Of a stretch of 64,000 nt of DNA, positions 9,225 to 20,689 are shown one piece after another (position 1 is the first letter of the stretch; each line of letters begins with the position of its first letter). This DNA comes from Pleurodeles waltl (Eukaryota > Chordata > Amphibia > Caudata > Salamandridae). The notes under the pieces were generated by a model. It saw only the letters and a list, made by a program, of their open reading frames with translations. It made no database searches and was not told the DNA's origin. The position numbers and the translations under genes were made by a program. The stretch spans positions 137,783,106 through 137,847,105 of the forward strand of contig NC_090447.1 in the NCBI RefSeq assembly GCF_031143425.1, given 5' to 3'.

Positions 9225-11571
9225 ATCACTCAAGGCTGACTCATGCAGCATCTTTTTGCTGGCTAACTGTCGATTGTTACCAGCTCATAAACTGGATATC
9301 AATCTTCTCTAACGTAATGTATCTTCTACAGCCTTGTTTTTGACTGAGACATGGCTGCTTTGCCGGATATCAACTTGGCTCTACCCCAAGGATATCTAAT
9401 AACAAGGTTAGACAGAACCACTTCAAGAGAGGTTGGAATTGCTTTTATTTACAAGGATTCTATTAAGCGTACATCCCGGCTTGTTCAGATAACTGATGGT
9501 GAAAGTATTTTTTTTCCGATGTCTCTAAATCCCCAATTTTCATTTTCTGGCGTTTTAGTATATCGTCCTCCTGGCCCCTCCGACAACTTTCTACACTCTT
9601 TTTCTGATCAGCTTGCTGAATTAATATGCAAAAGACCCAATTTCATGATTTTAGATGATTTAAATATACATGTAGACAACTTAGATAACCTGGCGGCTAA
9701 AGGCCTCAATGCCGATATGGAGGCATTGGAACTGGGTCAATTTGTCAGAGGCCCCACCCATGATAAAGGACACACCACTGACTTAGTCTTTAGTAATCTA
9801 GCAGGCTTAGTTTCTATGCCTCCTCTTCCTCTGGCCTGGTCAGATCATTTTTTAATCTCTCTAAATTTAGACACTTCTACCATATGCAGACCATCTCAGT
9901 CAATTGTTCAACCTTTTAGGCGCTGGATTAAACTTAATGCCAGCGATTGGATCAGTATCCTCAAAATCCGTAAACCCTTTCTTCTTGATATGAATGACAT
10001 CAGGATAGATTCATTCAATGACTGGATTAAGGACTGCTTCAATACTTTACTCCCCTATAGTACAAAAACTGGGAGTTGCCGGAAAGCTGGTGCTTTGTGG
10101 TTTACTCCCCATCTGCAAATCCTTTAAAGGAAATCTAGATGTTTAGAAAGAAGATGGAGAAAAGCCTATGAGCCAGTTTTAAAAGAAAAAGATAGGAAGG
10201 CTTAGACTGTGGTAGGATTAGACTCTACCACACTGAAATCAAACAAGCCCAAAGTACCTATTGAGCTGCTAGGATTGAACAGCCCTCCAACTCTTCAAAA
10301 GAGATTTTTCAGGTACTCAAAGACATTTTGCAGTCACCCCCTGATGGTGAATCAGTTGAAATCTCTTAAGAACACAGCAACAATCTAGCATTGTTTTTTT
10401 CAACAAAAAATTGTTAATATCTATTCAAATGTTTTGAATAGTAAGCCTCCCCCAGAAGATGCGGCAGATTTCCGCTACAATTGTGTTACTTCTTTTTTGC
10501 AATTTTCTCCTTTCTCACAGGATCAGGTGGCCTCTATCCTCTCGTCTCCTAAACCTTTACACAACACTGAATCCGCCTTGATCGCCATCATGGAAGAGGC
10601 CAGGAAGCGTATGAATCAGGGGCACCTGACGGCGATTGTACTCCTTTATCTTAGTGCGGCCTTCGATACAGTAGATCACCATTTGCTGTGTCAGAGGATG
10701 AAGGAGATTGGAATTGAGGGAGGTGCACTAAGCTGCCGCTCTTCGTTTCTGAAGGGAAGATCATTTCAGGTTCTTGATCATTCTCATCTTTCCAGCAGGT
10801 TAAAATGCAACTGTGGTGTGCCACAGGGCTCCTCCCTCAGTCCTACATTATTTAATATTTATATGCCCCCCCTGGCCAAGATAGTGGAGCCATTTGGAAT
10901 CTCCCTAGTTTCTTACTCAGATGACACCCAGCTAGTGGTTTTGTTTTCCTCTAATTCAGGTCGTGATGGACTCTCTTTGTCTCTTTGTTTGCAGGCAGTG
11001 TCAAGATGGATGAATGAAAGCATGCTCCAATTAAATGGAGATAAAAGAGAAGTAATGATATTGGGACAATGTCCCCGTCTGGGCATAAATCCCATGCTGC
11101 CTAGCTCCTTGGGGGAGCTGCCTGCTCCTGAGAATTATATTAAAAGTGTAGGAGTTTGGCTAGATCCCCAAGGTACTCTGGAACATCAAGCTAAAAAAAA
11201 CTCTGCCACCTGCTTTGGTCTAATAAGGCTTCTGAGGAAGACTCATCATTCAGGCTATCATTATTTCTCGAATGGACTATGGCAATGGACTATTTCTTGG
11301 TTCCCCTAAATATGTTAAAAGAAAATTACAAGTGGTTCAAAATGCCGCAGCCTGCCTTCTTTTAGAATTACCTAGGCATACCTCGGATAAAACTGCTGTT
11401 TCCTCACTTCATTGGCTCCCAGTGGAAAAGCGCATAGAGTTTAAAACCCTGTGCTGTATCCATAGGTCACTATATAATAAAGGTCCTTTCCTTCTAAAGA
11501 CCTTTGCATCTGTCTATACTCCCATCAGAGATCTTAGTCTGCATCGGCTTTTAGAAGTGATCCACCTATGA
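9225..11571 (+). pseudogene. CR1/L2-clade LINE ORF2 relic (AP endonuclease + reverse transcriptase), internally deleted
   Basis: An apurinic-type endonuclease domain is recognisable from about 9236, with LTETWL at about 9337. After a frameshift it continues in 9351-10127: YRPPGPSDNFL, then ILDDLNIHVDN replacing the usual GDFNIHVD, a GPTHDKGHTTDLV motif and the SDHF histidine motif. The linker at 10128-10433 is degraded. Reverse transcriptase follows in 10434-11309 with LSAAFDTVDHHLL (about 10650), CGVPQGSSLSPTLFNIYM (about 10810) and YSDDTQL replacing YADDTQL (about 10915). Near 10550, sequence that should precede the fingers joins directly to PLHNTESAL, so the N-terminal RT motifs are deleted. 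A frameshift near 11270 leads into the C-terminal LQVVQNAAA...LHWLPVEKRI block (11272-11571). LSAAFDTVDH and QNAAA favour L2 over CR1 proper. It starts less than 200 bp beyond the piggyBac end. Confidence 0.88.
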
Positions 11572-12390
11572 GAGACAAAACTTAGTAAAATAATCCCAGA
11601 TGTGAAGACCACCTTGACATTATATTTACCTCTCATGACCATATAAGACCTGTTCCAGTCAGTTACTATAGGCACACCCACCTATGTGATATATTGCTTT
11701 TATTAGTAGGAGTGTCAAATGCTCGGTGGTAGGGGTTTTTCTGATCCCCACACATTCCAGACCTTCCTTTCATAGATCTATGAGGAAATCCCCATTTTAC
11801 CAATACTTGATTAATGTCCGAAGTTGTGGGCAGCAGAACGTGTAATATCTTCATAATCCACACCAGCTGGGAGATCTCCAGGTATCTAATGATCACAAAC
11901 ATCTGTAGCTGATAGGTTTACTTTCTTTCTCTTAGTTTAGACATGTGCTTATGTGGTCCAGCAAGGAGCTGTTTTGATTTTCTTCTTTAAGGCTAAGAGA
12001 ATCAGCACAGGACTCATGGACTAGAACACCATTGGCTCCAGGGGACTTGCCTGGCCCTGGATTGTGCCCTGCATCACCTGGCACTGACACCCTGCACAGA
12101 GCCTATGCACTCTGCCCAGGGATCACTCGAGCACTCTGTGATTGCTTGGACCCCCAAAGGCCTGTTATATCTACTATACACAGGCCCAGAGTATACTCCA
12201 TGCCAACGACAATTAAATAATGGGAAAAGGTGATCCCAAGTAGCACAAAATCATCTTTAACAAGCAGAAGCAACCACCGCAACAAGGGGCATCTAGGATG
12301 GCTGAGATGGAAGCTTGCAAAGGAGAAGACACTGAACTAACTATTAATGCCACTGTGATCATGATGGAACTTCACGCTAGATTTTAAGCG
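11572..12390. other. No gene recognised
   Basis: Between the L2-type relic and the L1-type relic I see no domain, long reading frame or clear repeat. The first part may be the 3' untranslated tail of the L2-type LINE. Confidence 0.4.
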
Positions 12391-12399
12391 ATAGATGGC

Positions 12400-12830
12400 A
12401 TGGGTGAGCACATCCTCAAACAAGATGCACGGATAGAACATAGAGAGGAACAGATATCTAAAACAGAGGATGCTGCTGCAGCTATTAACAGAAGAGTGGA
12501 GGTCTTGGGATTCCGTTTGCACACAGTTGCGATCAAGAACGAGGACCTCGAATTGCAAAGTCAGTGTAAAAATATCCATATCCTTGGTGTTACGGAATCA
12601 ACAAATATGGGGCGCATGGATGTTTTTGTTGAGCATCTGCTTGCTGACCTGTTTGACCAATCCAACTTCACCTCTACATTTGTGGTTGAATGTGTCCACT
12701 GGTCTCTAATGACGAATCCGGTTCCTGGAGCCACCCATCGTCCAATCATTTTCAACCTTCTAAATTTCAGAGACTGCGAAACATCACTCCTCCTGGCCCG
12801 TGATAAGGCCCTATCCTAGGTAAATTTTGA
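12400..12830 (+). pseudogene. L1/Tx1-type LINE ORF1p-like relic
   Basis: A 139-codon frame from 12400 has a heptad-like N-terminal stretch (coiled coil, about residues 5-50) followed by the RNA-recognition segment seen in L1-type ORF1 proteins: NIHILGVTES, a FVEHLL-DLF helix, FVVECVHWS corresponding to the usual VIERAHR, and RPIIFNLLNFRD. The order and spacing fit ORF1p (the transposase-22 family name), an RNA-binding chaperone of the retrotransposition particle. The start and 3' end are eroded. It is followed after only ~100 bp by mid-ORF2 sequence. Confidence 0.7.
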
Positions 12831-12939
12831 CAACAAAATCCTGGTGAAACTCCTTGCTTCCTGACTGTACCTGCTTCTGAACAAGATTATCTCGCCAGAC
12901 TAATTCTATATCCGTCAGTCTTCATACACTTTGCTACAC

Positions 12940-14330
12940 TCCACTAAGTCTCCCCCAAGACTTCTGTGGCAGTTGCCGTTTTGGAGACAGAGAAGGCCTT
13001 TGATTCTCTGGAATGCCCTTTCTTGGAGGCTGTCCTCCATTGGCTGGGTATGCGCTGCAGCTTCATCTTCCTGATAATGCTGTAATATTCCTCCCCGACT
13101 CTGCGACTTCGTATTAATGGTGCATTGATGTTGTAGTTTCCCATTGCTAGGGGGATGAGACAGGGTTGCCCTTTATCTACCCTCCTTTTCATATTTGAAA
13201 AGGACCCTCTCATCCACCATTTACAAGAAAGACATTTACATAGGGGATTGCAATTCAAGACAGGCCCTCTGTTGTTCTCCATCTAAGCAGATGACATTCT
13301 TTTATTCCTCTGACACCTAATCTGGATCCAGTGCTTCAGGAGCAATCCTGCTTTAGGTGTTTTTTGGGGGCTAAAGATAAACTGGAACAAATCAGAAATA
13401 TTTCCTCTCACAAACATAACAACCCCCTTTACCTGTGAGTTTCCACTCTCTTGGTGTGAAGACCAGGGCAAGTACCTGGGCATCTATATCCATAAAGACT
13501 GTGAACAAATAATTTGCCTCAATTATGACTCAGCACTGGTTAAGTTAAACACCCAGATAGAGTGTTGGATCTGCCTCCCCTTGTCTTTGGCAGGCTGCAT
13601 AGTGGTAATCAAAATGGTAATACTCCCACTCTTTCTGTATTTGGTTGTCAGCATTCCTAATCCCTCTCACTAACTTGTTCTTCACAACGCTCCGGAGCTC
13701 CTTGACCCGTCTGATATGGGCCGGTAGATGTACATAAATTTACTGGGAGATATTGACCCTTCCGTATAAGTGTGAGGATTTTGATGTTCCACATTTTCAA
13801 TTATACTACCTAACAACACAGTGCCATTATGCATACTATTGGTACCACCCCGAACTGTGACTACCATATACCATCCAGGAGAGAGATCCAGTGTTTCCCA
13901 CCTGTTTGCGGTATCTACTCCGGTATGGCATCCCACTCAACCCCATGGACATTCAGACCCTAGCCACAGCTTGCTGGACGTGGCATTGTTTGGTACACCT
14001 GCTGGTGTGCCCCTTGCTATACTCATCAGCCATCCACCTGGAGGACAACCCATAGCTCCCATTTACACAAGAAAAATTGGTGCACTCCACACTCCACTCC
14101 CACAACCTCATTGTCATGGGTGACCTCTTTTCAGATGGCCATGTTTTCTCGCGGACTGGAGATGCACGCTTTTGGACCACAACTAATATGGCCATATTGT
14201 TTTCAACCACCTGCAGAGTACACTCCTACCATTATTTCCCAGCAACCCACTTGCCCCAGCAGACTTTGCCCCATCACTATGATCATCAAGTCTGATTCAA
14301 GCCGCAACTTAATTTCCAAGCTATATCACA
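12940..14330 (+). pseudogene. L1/Tx1-type LINE ORF2 relic (reverse transcriptase and C-terminus)
   Basis: Across several frames the plus strand encodes recognisable L1-type reverse transcriptase. KAFDSLEW is at about 12990. MRQGCPLSTLLFIFEKDPL (about 13157) corresponds to the RQGCPLSPLLF motif. ADDILLFL (about 13288) follows a stop where YADD is expected. Further on come NWNKSEIFPLT, KYLGIYI, PLSLAGCIVVIKMVILPLFLYL (about 13575-13640) and a distant DVPHFQLYYLTTQ segment (about 13780). The endonuclease and N-terminal RT are missing, so ORF1-like and mid-ORF2 sequences are brought together by deletion. Stops and frameshifts are frequent. It ends abruptly where the Harbinger sequence begins, near 14340. 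Confidence 0.78.
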
Positions 14331-14343
14331 CTCTTTTTCCAGG

Positions 14344-16588
14344 TCAGGGTGGTGGTGCTGTGGACACTACTGGGCCCATGGACTGGGTGGCTGAAGTGCT
14401 TGCCTGGGTTTTACCCACCCTGGGCAGACATGAAGGATGGGGGAGGGGTAGGTAGAGGTCAAGGGTGGAGAGGAAAAGCTCCAAACGGACATTGGGGTGG
14501 GAAGATGGAGAAGGTTTGGGAGTGGAGGAAGAGGGAGTGGTTGTAGGAGGTGTCTGTCTGCTATGCGTGGGTGCAGGTGCATGGGCTGGATGATGTTGTG
14601 AGCTGGATGGCTGTTGGGTGTCTGAGTGCTTGTGTTTATGTACTTTGGGAGGAGGGGGCACAGACACAGTAGCAGAGGACACAGGGGAAGTGTGCATGGC
14701 TGTTGAGATGGTGTCTGCCAGTGAGGTGTGTGTTCTGCTAGGTGTGCTGGTGATGGCAGTAGGATGTAGTGCATGCAGGTGTAAGGGTAGATGGAACTGG
14801 GAGGGAGGTGGAGTAAGAGGAGGAGTAGGGGGACACAGTGGAGGCAGTGGACGTTGGTATGTCTGCATCTGGATGTTGTTTGTGTGAGTGCCTGTGGGAT
14901 GAAGTGTGGTGCCTGTGTTTGCCTGTGCCACTCTTGTGTGTTGTCCTGTGTGCGTGCTCATCTGCCTGTGTGCTTGGGATAGGTTGGGGTTGAGCGGAAT
15001 GGCATTGGGTAGAGGACGTTGGAGGGGGGAGGGGGAAAATAGGGACAATGGCTGCCATCAGAGAGTAGGCCAGAGCCTGGATTGATCTCTGTTGGGCCGC
15101 CAAGCCAGTGTGAATGCCTTCCAGAAATGCATTGGAATGTTGCATTTGGGCTGCCAGCCCCTGGATGGCATTCATAATGTTTTGACCTTCCAACAGAGAT
15201 GGATCTCAGGAGGTCAATAGTCTCCTCACACAGGGCAGCAGGGCTCATTCAGCAGGGCCTGAGGTGCCTGGGGTGAAGGAGATGCTCACCCTCCTGGATG
15301 AGCAGGCACGGGCAACTCAATGAGGGGCTGCTGGGAGTGTGGTGCTGGTATGGGGGTTGCGGCTGTACCTGTGGCTGGGGTGGGCCCAGAGGTGTCCACC
15401 ACCACCAGGGAGCTTCTATTGGAGGAGGTATCTGTGTCTGAACTGTCCCCTCCAGTCTCCGCCGTGGTGCTCCCCTCACTCTCCATCCCACATGTGCCCT
15501 CAGCTATGGTGGACTCTGCCTCCTGGGTCCTGTGGGATGCAGCTCCCTCCATCATCGGAGCCTCTGCTCCTCCCTCAGATGATGCTAATGCACATAAGGA
15601 CAGGATGACAAAACAAAAAGGGGGGAGAGAGACAAAGGATAAACTTGGTCAGTAGCTGCACCAACACTACCGTTGGCGTACACTGCACCCTCACACACAG
15701 GGAACAGCCCTACGCATTATGCAATACACTACCAGTAACAATGCTAGTCACCAGGGCATGGGGAGGGACACATACTGCCAACTGCAGCATACCTGAGAGC
15801 CGCATAGCTCTGCCCAGTAGTGGATGCCTACTAGCTAGGTAGGAGGAGATTCACAACAGAACCCTGCCCAACATGGGACCTACTCTGCAATGTCAGGCCT
15901 GGACTAGGGGCACCCACAGACACACATCCCCCACCTGGATATCATCCCACCAGGCGTAAGTTGTAATGATCGGCACTGTACTTACCCCCTTGTGGCTGCT
16001 TTGATGCCCTCAAGTGCCCCTCCAGCTCCAGAGAGGCCACTGCCAGTATGCAGACCATCAGGGGGGTCAAGGTTCGACGGGCACCCCTTTCTCGTTGGGA
16101 GGCCATTTCCAGCTGGGCCTCCACCACCTTCCATGCCCAACGTCTCAGGTCCTCCCACCGTTTCCAACAGTGGGTGCTCTGCCTGCCATAGACACCCAGG
16201 GTCCGCACGTCCTTGGTGATAGCACACCATACCCTTCTTTTGATGGGCGCTGACCTGCAGAGGAAGTACACACAGGGAAAGGTATTAGTCAGACCATCCT
16301 GGTTGTTACACTCATGGCCCACCATAGCCCTTCCCATCCACATTCACACAGACGTGGCCCAGCATACATGCTGCACGCTGCCCAGGACCTTTCCACCACC
16401 CCCTCTACACGAGGCCTTCACACACACCACTCCATGCATTCATGCCTCATGCATCGTGCTCACAGTATACTCACCAGTTGGTCTGGAGGCCCATACAGAA
16501 GATCCTACTGGGGTAGGACCACATCCACTAGTCTCTCCAACTCCACTGAGGTGAAGGCAGGAGCCCTTTCCCCAGTCACTCGGGCCAT
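14344..16588 (-). pseudogene. Left SANT/Myb-like gene of Harbinger copy 1
   Basis: This is a multi-exon gene on the minus strand. Exon 1 starts at ATG 16588 (MARVTGERAPAFTS-ELERLV) and ends at 16475 before a GTGAGT donor; it has a TAG in its second half. Exon 2 (16254-15986) follows a CTCTGCAG acceptor and ends before GTAAGT. It encodes the helix-turn-helix core (KDVRTLGVYGRQSTHCWKRWEDLRRWAWK) with SANT/Myb spacing, then GARRTLTPLMVCILAVASLELEGHLRAS. A 1-nt frameshift lies before the first Trp. Exon 3 starts at 15584 after a TTAG acceptor and encodes a Ser/Thr/Glu-rich segment, then an amphipathic stretch (NAIQGLAAQMQ...AAQQRSIQALA) and a His/Pro/Ser/Thr-rich tail (KSGTGKHRHHTSSHRHSHKQH). The family role is DNA binding as a transposase partner, which for this protein is an inference. 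Several stops and shifts make it a pseudogene. Confidence 0.75.
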
Positions 16589-17034
16589 GGTAGGTTCCAG
16601 ACACAGATCACAGCAGCACATGCAGTGTAGGTCTTCTCCTGTTGAAGGTCAGATAGCAAGTGAGTAAACAGATAGAAAATGGTGGTGACGTCCACGGAGG
16701 TCCATACCGTCACCGCCGGCATACATCAACATTGGCCACTGTAACCCAGGGCCAAATGTTAACCAATGAGGAGTTGCACGGAGTTTCCCGACCTCCTCCC
16801 ACAACGGCACACAACGTCAGCGGGATTACCTCACTTCCACCTGTCCCTTCATACAGGACAGGGGGACACCATATCGGGAGGGGGGGGAAGGCCATGGATC
16901 ATAATTGATTCACAGATCACAATTGTACATACAGGACAAATGCCACTAATACATTTTAAATTCACATCATGCATTAAACTGTAGTGGCTTCAATGTGCAG
17001 TTTACGACTGGCTCCTCACTCTTTTGCCCCATAG

Positions 17035-18134
17035 GTTGCAACCGCTGAGGATGAATAGGAGATGGAGACATCCCCCGCTGTACAAACCCCTGGTAGACTT
17101 GGCAACAATGGAGGACAGGCACATTATCCTCACCTACAGACTTGACAGGGCCACAATCACAGAGCAGTGTGCCCAACTGGAGCCTGACCTGATTTCATCT
17201 GTCCGTCATCCCACTGGGATTCCCCTCTTGTGCAAGTGCTATCAGTTCTCCATTTCCTGGAAACTGCTTTTTTCCAAGTGACAGTGGGATTTGCAGTAGG
17301 AATGTCACAGCCAATGTTCTCAATTGTGCTGGAAAGAGTTTTTTCTGCCCTGACAAAACGCATGTGCAGCTACATTGCTTTCCCCTAGGTGGAAGGTATG
17401 GCCACTGTGAAGGCCAGATTCTATGTGATTGACGGGCACATATTGCGTTTTTCCCCCCACTGGTATGAACAGGTGTACAGGAATTGTAAGTGTTTCCACT
17501 TCATGAATGTGAAAATGGTGTGCCTGGCAGACCGGGACATCTCCCACGTCAGTGCTAAATATCCTGGGTCGATGCATAATGTCTTTGTCCTGAGGAGTAG
17601 CAGCATCCCAAATGTGATGGCCCAACTACAGAGGCACAGGGTATGCTTTATAGGTGAGCCTTGGTCCCCACCCAGTGTATGTTAGGGTATGCCTCTGGTG
17701 TTAATCTCATAGAATAGTGTGTGGCTAAATGTTGTCCCTCACTATTTGTAGGTGACTCTGGCTTTCCAAACCTATTGTGGCTGCTGACCCGTGTGAGGAA
17801 TGCCAGGACATGGGCTGATGAACGTTATAATGAGGCACATGGGTGAACAAGAAGGATCATTGAAAGGACCTTTGGCCTCCTGAAGGCCAGGTGCAGGTGT
17901 CTCTATCGGACAGGTTGATCCCTATGCTACTCACCCAGAAACGTCTGCCAGATAGTACTGGCATGCTACATGTTGCACTACCTGACCCTCAGATGCCATG
18001 TACCTTTTCTGCAGGAAGAGGAGACTGGACATGCCCTTGTGGCTGCCGTGGACCCTGAGGACAGTGAGGATGAGGAGGCAGAGGATGAGGATGTGTACAA
18101 CAGAACATCAGTTGTCCGTCAGAATTTCCAATGA
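17035..18134 (+). pseudogene. HARBI1-type (DDE_Tnp_4) transposase, Harbinger copy 1
   Basis: This is Harbinger/PIF transposase sequence. An exon from 17035 (after CCCCATAG) encodes MNRRWRHPPLYKPLVDLATMEDR, YRLDRATI and a MSQPMFS--L helix region. The first acidic motif survives as VIDGHIL. A 34-nt deletion just upstream removes the GHIPTIIGA-type segment seen in copy 2. The second motif region reads MVCLADRDISHVSAKYPGSMHN, with HN where HD is expected. An intron follows at 17654-17751, with a GTGAGC donor and a TTTGTAG acceptor, splitting the glycine codon of IG-DSGFPN. The last exon (17752-18134) encodes RTWADERYNEAHG and IIERTFGLLKARC with the third catalytic Glu intact, then LACYMLHYLTLR and an acidic C-terminus. 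Stops lie before VEGMATVK, after NEAHG and after RTG. Its own first exon is missing with the left end. Confidence 0.88.
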
Positions 18135-18428
18135 CACACAGGTGAGACAGTGCAACTTCACATTTCTTTAACTATTGCTGTATTCTGTGTGGCTGTGGCA
18201 TGATAGCATTACTCACTTTTTACCTCTACTTACTGTCACCTATGGATTGTCATTTTACATATGTTGGTGATATGACAACAATGTCCTGATGTGATCACTA
18301 CAGCCAGCAAGAGGTCATCATTTCTATACTCTCACAATGTACAGTTAATTTGCAATGGATGTAGCTGTTTCCATCAATACAAATTGTGAATACATGAAAT
18401 ACTAGTAGTCAAGTTTTGCCCAAGGGTA
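18135..18428. other. Spacer between convergent transposase and right SANT gene
   Basis: This AT-rich interval between the transposase stop and the minus-strand polyadenylation signal (AATAAA as its complement at 18429-18434) shows no gene. Confidence 0.5.
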
Positions 18429-18429
18429 T

Positions 18430-20110
18430 TTATTGTCGTGCTAAGAAACTGAGGGGAAAATGCAATGGAATGGGGTGATGATGGAGGCAAGTCCAGGTTA
18501 TTGTTCCAGTCTGTTTGTAGTACAGGTGAAGGTGTCCAAGGGGACATAGGAAGGGGAGCAATGGCAGTTTAAGGTGGACAAGGTGACTGAGTGGGACACA
18601 AGGGGGGCTATCAGGAGAGTCTAATTTCCTGGCGGTGGTCTTGGCAAGTGTCTCTGGCTTCTGTCTGAGTTGCAGGGAATGTTTACAGGGTGGTTCACCT
18701 TCTGCAGGGGTAGGAATGCTGGTGGCGTAAGGGTCCTGTGGCGTGGCCTCCTGCCCGCTAGCGGCAGTGGAATTGGAGAGCTGTTCAGTTGACTGACTAG
18801 AGGTAGGGGCCCGCTGGTGTGCTGTTGCCTCCCTCATGATGTTCCCCATGTCTGCCAGCAGCCCTGCTATGGAGATCAGGGTGTTGTTAATGGCCTGCAA
18901 GTCCTCCCTGATACTCTGATACTGTCCCTTCTGCAACCGCCTGTTCTCCTGCATGTTGTCAAGGTTCTGGCCCATCGTGTCCTGGAAATGTTGGTAGGCT
19001 CCCAGGATCTCGAAGAGTGCCTCCTGGAGAGTCGGTTCTCTGTTCCTGTCCTCCCCCGGTGCACAGCAGTTCTCCCAGTGTCCCTGTTGGCCTGTGCCCC
19101 TGTCCCATGAAAAGTGTTCTCACTGCTACTGACCCCAGGTCCCTGATTGTCTTGGGTATGAGGTGTGGCATGGGGTCCCTGTATAGGTGGGCACACTGAT
19201 GATTGACATGTCCTGGGGACAGAGGTGTGGGTACGCTGGGTTAGTGCTGTGGTGTTAGATCCTCATGGTGGAGGCTCTGTGGTGGTCTGTGATTATGCTT
19301 GGGTGACGTGCTATCCAGTAGTCCTTAATGGGCCAGGTAGGTCCTCCAGATCCAGAAGTCAAGAGTTACTGTCATCACTGGGGGCCTCTTCTGTTGGGGG
19401 ACTGGATAGTGGTGGCTCCTCCTCTCCACTGACATTGACTGGGGGTACCTGTGAGGATGTAAGTGATATATTATGCTTCAAGTGTATGACATATTGTACA
19501 TCCCTGGCATCCCCTCTATTGTTGGTTTTGGCCTGTAAGCTTTTGCTTGTTTATGGTGATGTATTGTGGGTATGTTAGTTTCCCTTTGTAGTGCATGCTT
19601 TAGTGATGGGTGTCCATGCAGGGTTGGGAGGGGTGTCCATGCATTGTTATGGCAGGCAGGGCTTGGAATTGAGGTTAATAAGATGTGTAGGTGCAGTGTG
19701 TGGGTTTGAGTGGAGTGATGGGAGTGAGGGTGTGGGTGTGAAAAGTAATAAATGTTGACTCACCAGTGTCCAGACCTCTGGCAACCCCAGTGAGTCACTC
19801 AGGATGCAGTAATTCCAGTACTTGCTCCTCCTATGCTGTGAGCTCTGCAGGAGGAGTTGGGGGTCCACCGCCAGTCCTCTGTATGGCGAGCTGGTATCAT
19901 GCTGCTATGGAATGTACCTTCCCCCCATAGGTCATTCCACCTCTTCCTGATGTCGTCCCTTGTTCTTGGGTGCTGTCCCACAGCCTTGACCCTGTCCACG
20001 ATTCTCCGCCATAGTTCCATCATCGTTGCAATGGAAATCTGCTGTACCTGTGCTCCAAAGAGCTGTGGTTCTACCCTGACAATTTCCTCCACCATGATGC
20101 CTTTGTGGTG
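18430..20110 (-). pseudogene. Right SANT/Myb-like gene of Harbinger copy 1
   Basis: Exon 1 lies at about 20100-19764, ending at a GTGAGT donor, and encodes VEEIVRVEPQLFGAQVQQIS...MELWRRIVDRVKAVGQHPRTRDDIRKRWNDLW. This is a classic trihelix/NAIF1-like SANT pattern (Trp, V-A-G, R-R--I--RW-DL). A frameshift follows WNDLWG. Exon 2 starts at 19448 after CTCACAG. Its later part (18975-18430) encodes an amphipathic segment with heptad character (GQNLDNMQENRRLQ-GQYQSIREDLQAINNTLISIAGLLADM) and a Pro/Ser-rich tail ending in a Lys/Arg-rich stretch. AATAAA lies at the 3' end (complement at 18429-18434). By family knowledge this type of protein binds transposon ends and helps import the transposase. The N-terminal FSEEE segment seen in copy 2 is lost here. 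Confidence 0.8.
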
Positions 20111-20650
20111 CCATGGGTGTTGTGTGAGGTGTGTTGGTTAGGGTGTGTTGGGTAATGTGGTGGGGTGTGTGAGGTGGAGTGAATGAGGGGTGTATGGGTA
20201 TGAGTGGTGTGTGCGTCTAGTTGTCTCTGTGCTCTTCTTCTCAGGCTCCTGGTAGCAATTGGTGTTCGTAAGGGGTTGTGGGTAATGTGGGAGTGTTTTA
20301 TAGTGGTGTGTGTATCAGTGTCACGTGTGTGTTTTTCGTATTGGCCAATGTGGTGTTGTTTTGTATGTGGGTGTCCATTCTGAGCACGGCGGTATGTACC
20401 ACAATGGTTTACCGCCATTGAATGTCCCACGTAGTGATTCGTGGTCATGATGTTATGGGTGTTGTTCTGTTGAGTCCGCCACTTCATCACTGACCTTTGG
20501 TCTGGCGGATTTGTGTATGTGGCAGTATTCTGTCGGATTGGTGTGTGTGCGTCATAATATGGCGAACGGATATCTGCCACTGCGGTGGTATGTTGGCTGC
20601 CGTCAGCGTGGCGGGAAGCAGGATTTACCAGCAATGTCATAATGAGGCCC
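20111..20650. other. Right subterminal region and terminus of Harbinger copy 1
   Basis: This is non-coding, GT/TG-rich DNA with scattered GGCGGT/ACCGCC motifs (for example 20386, 20410 and 20511) that echo the terminal sequence. It aligns in order with 61830-62385 of copy 2, including the GAGCACGGCGGTATGTACC stretch. It ends in GTCATAATGAGGCCC, inverse to GGCCTCATTATGAC-type Harbinger ends. Confidence 0.7.
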
Positions 20651-20689
20651 ACAATCAAAAAACCAACTTCATTAAAAGATGTATTTCTA

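Larger units (their letters stand above)
14340..20650. mobile_element. Harbinger-type element copy 1 (left-truncated)
   Basis: This copy contains, left to right: a SANT/Myb-like gene (minus), a HARBI1-type transposase (plus), a second SANT/Myb-like gene (minus) and a right terminus reading GTCATAATGAGGCCC at 20636-20650. It parallels copy 2 (54368-62385) in the same order and orientation. Its first bases (about 14340) align with about 56140 of copy 2, so ~1.8 kb including the left terminal repeat is missing. The boundary coincides with the end of the L1-type relic. Confidence 0.85.
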
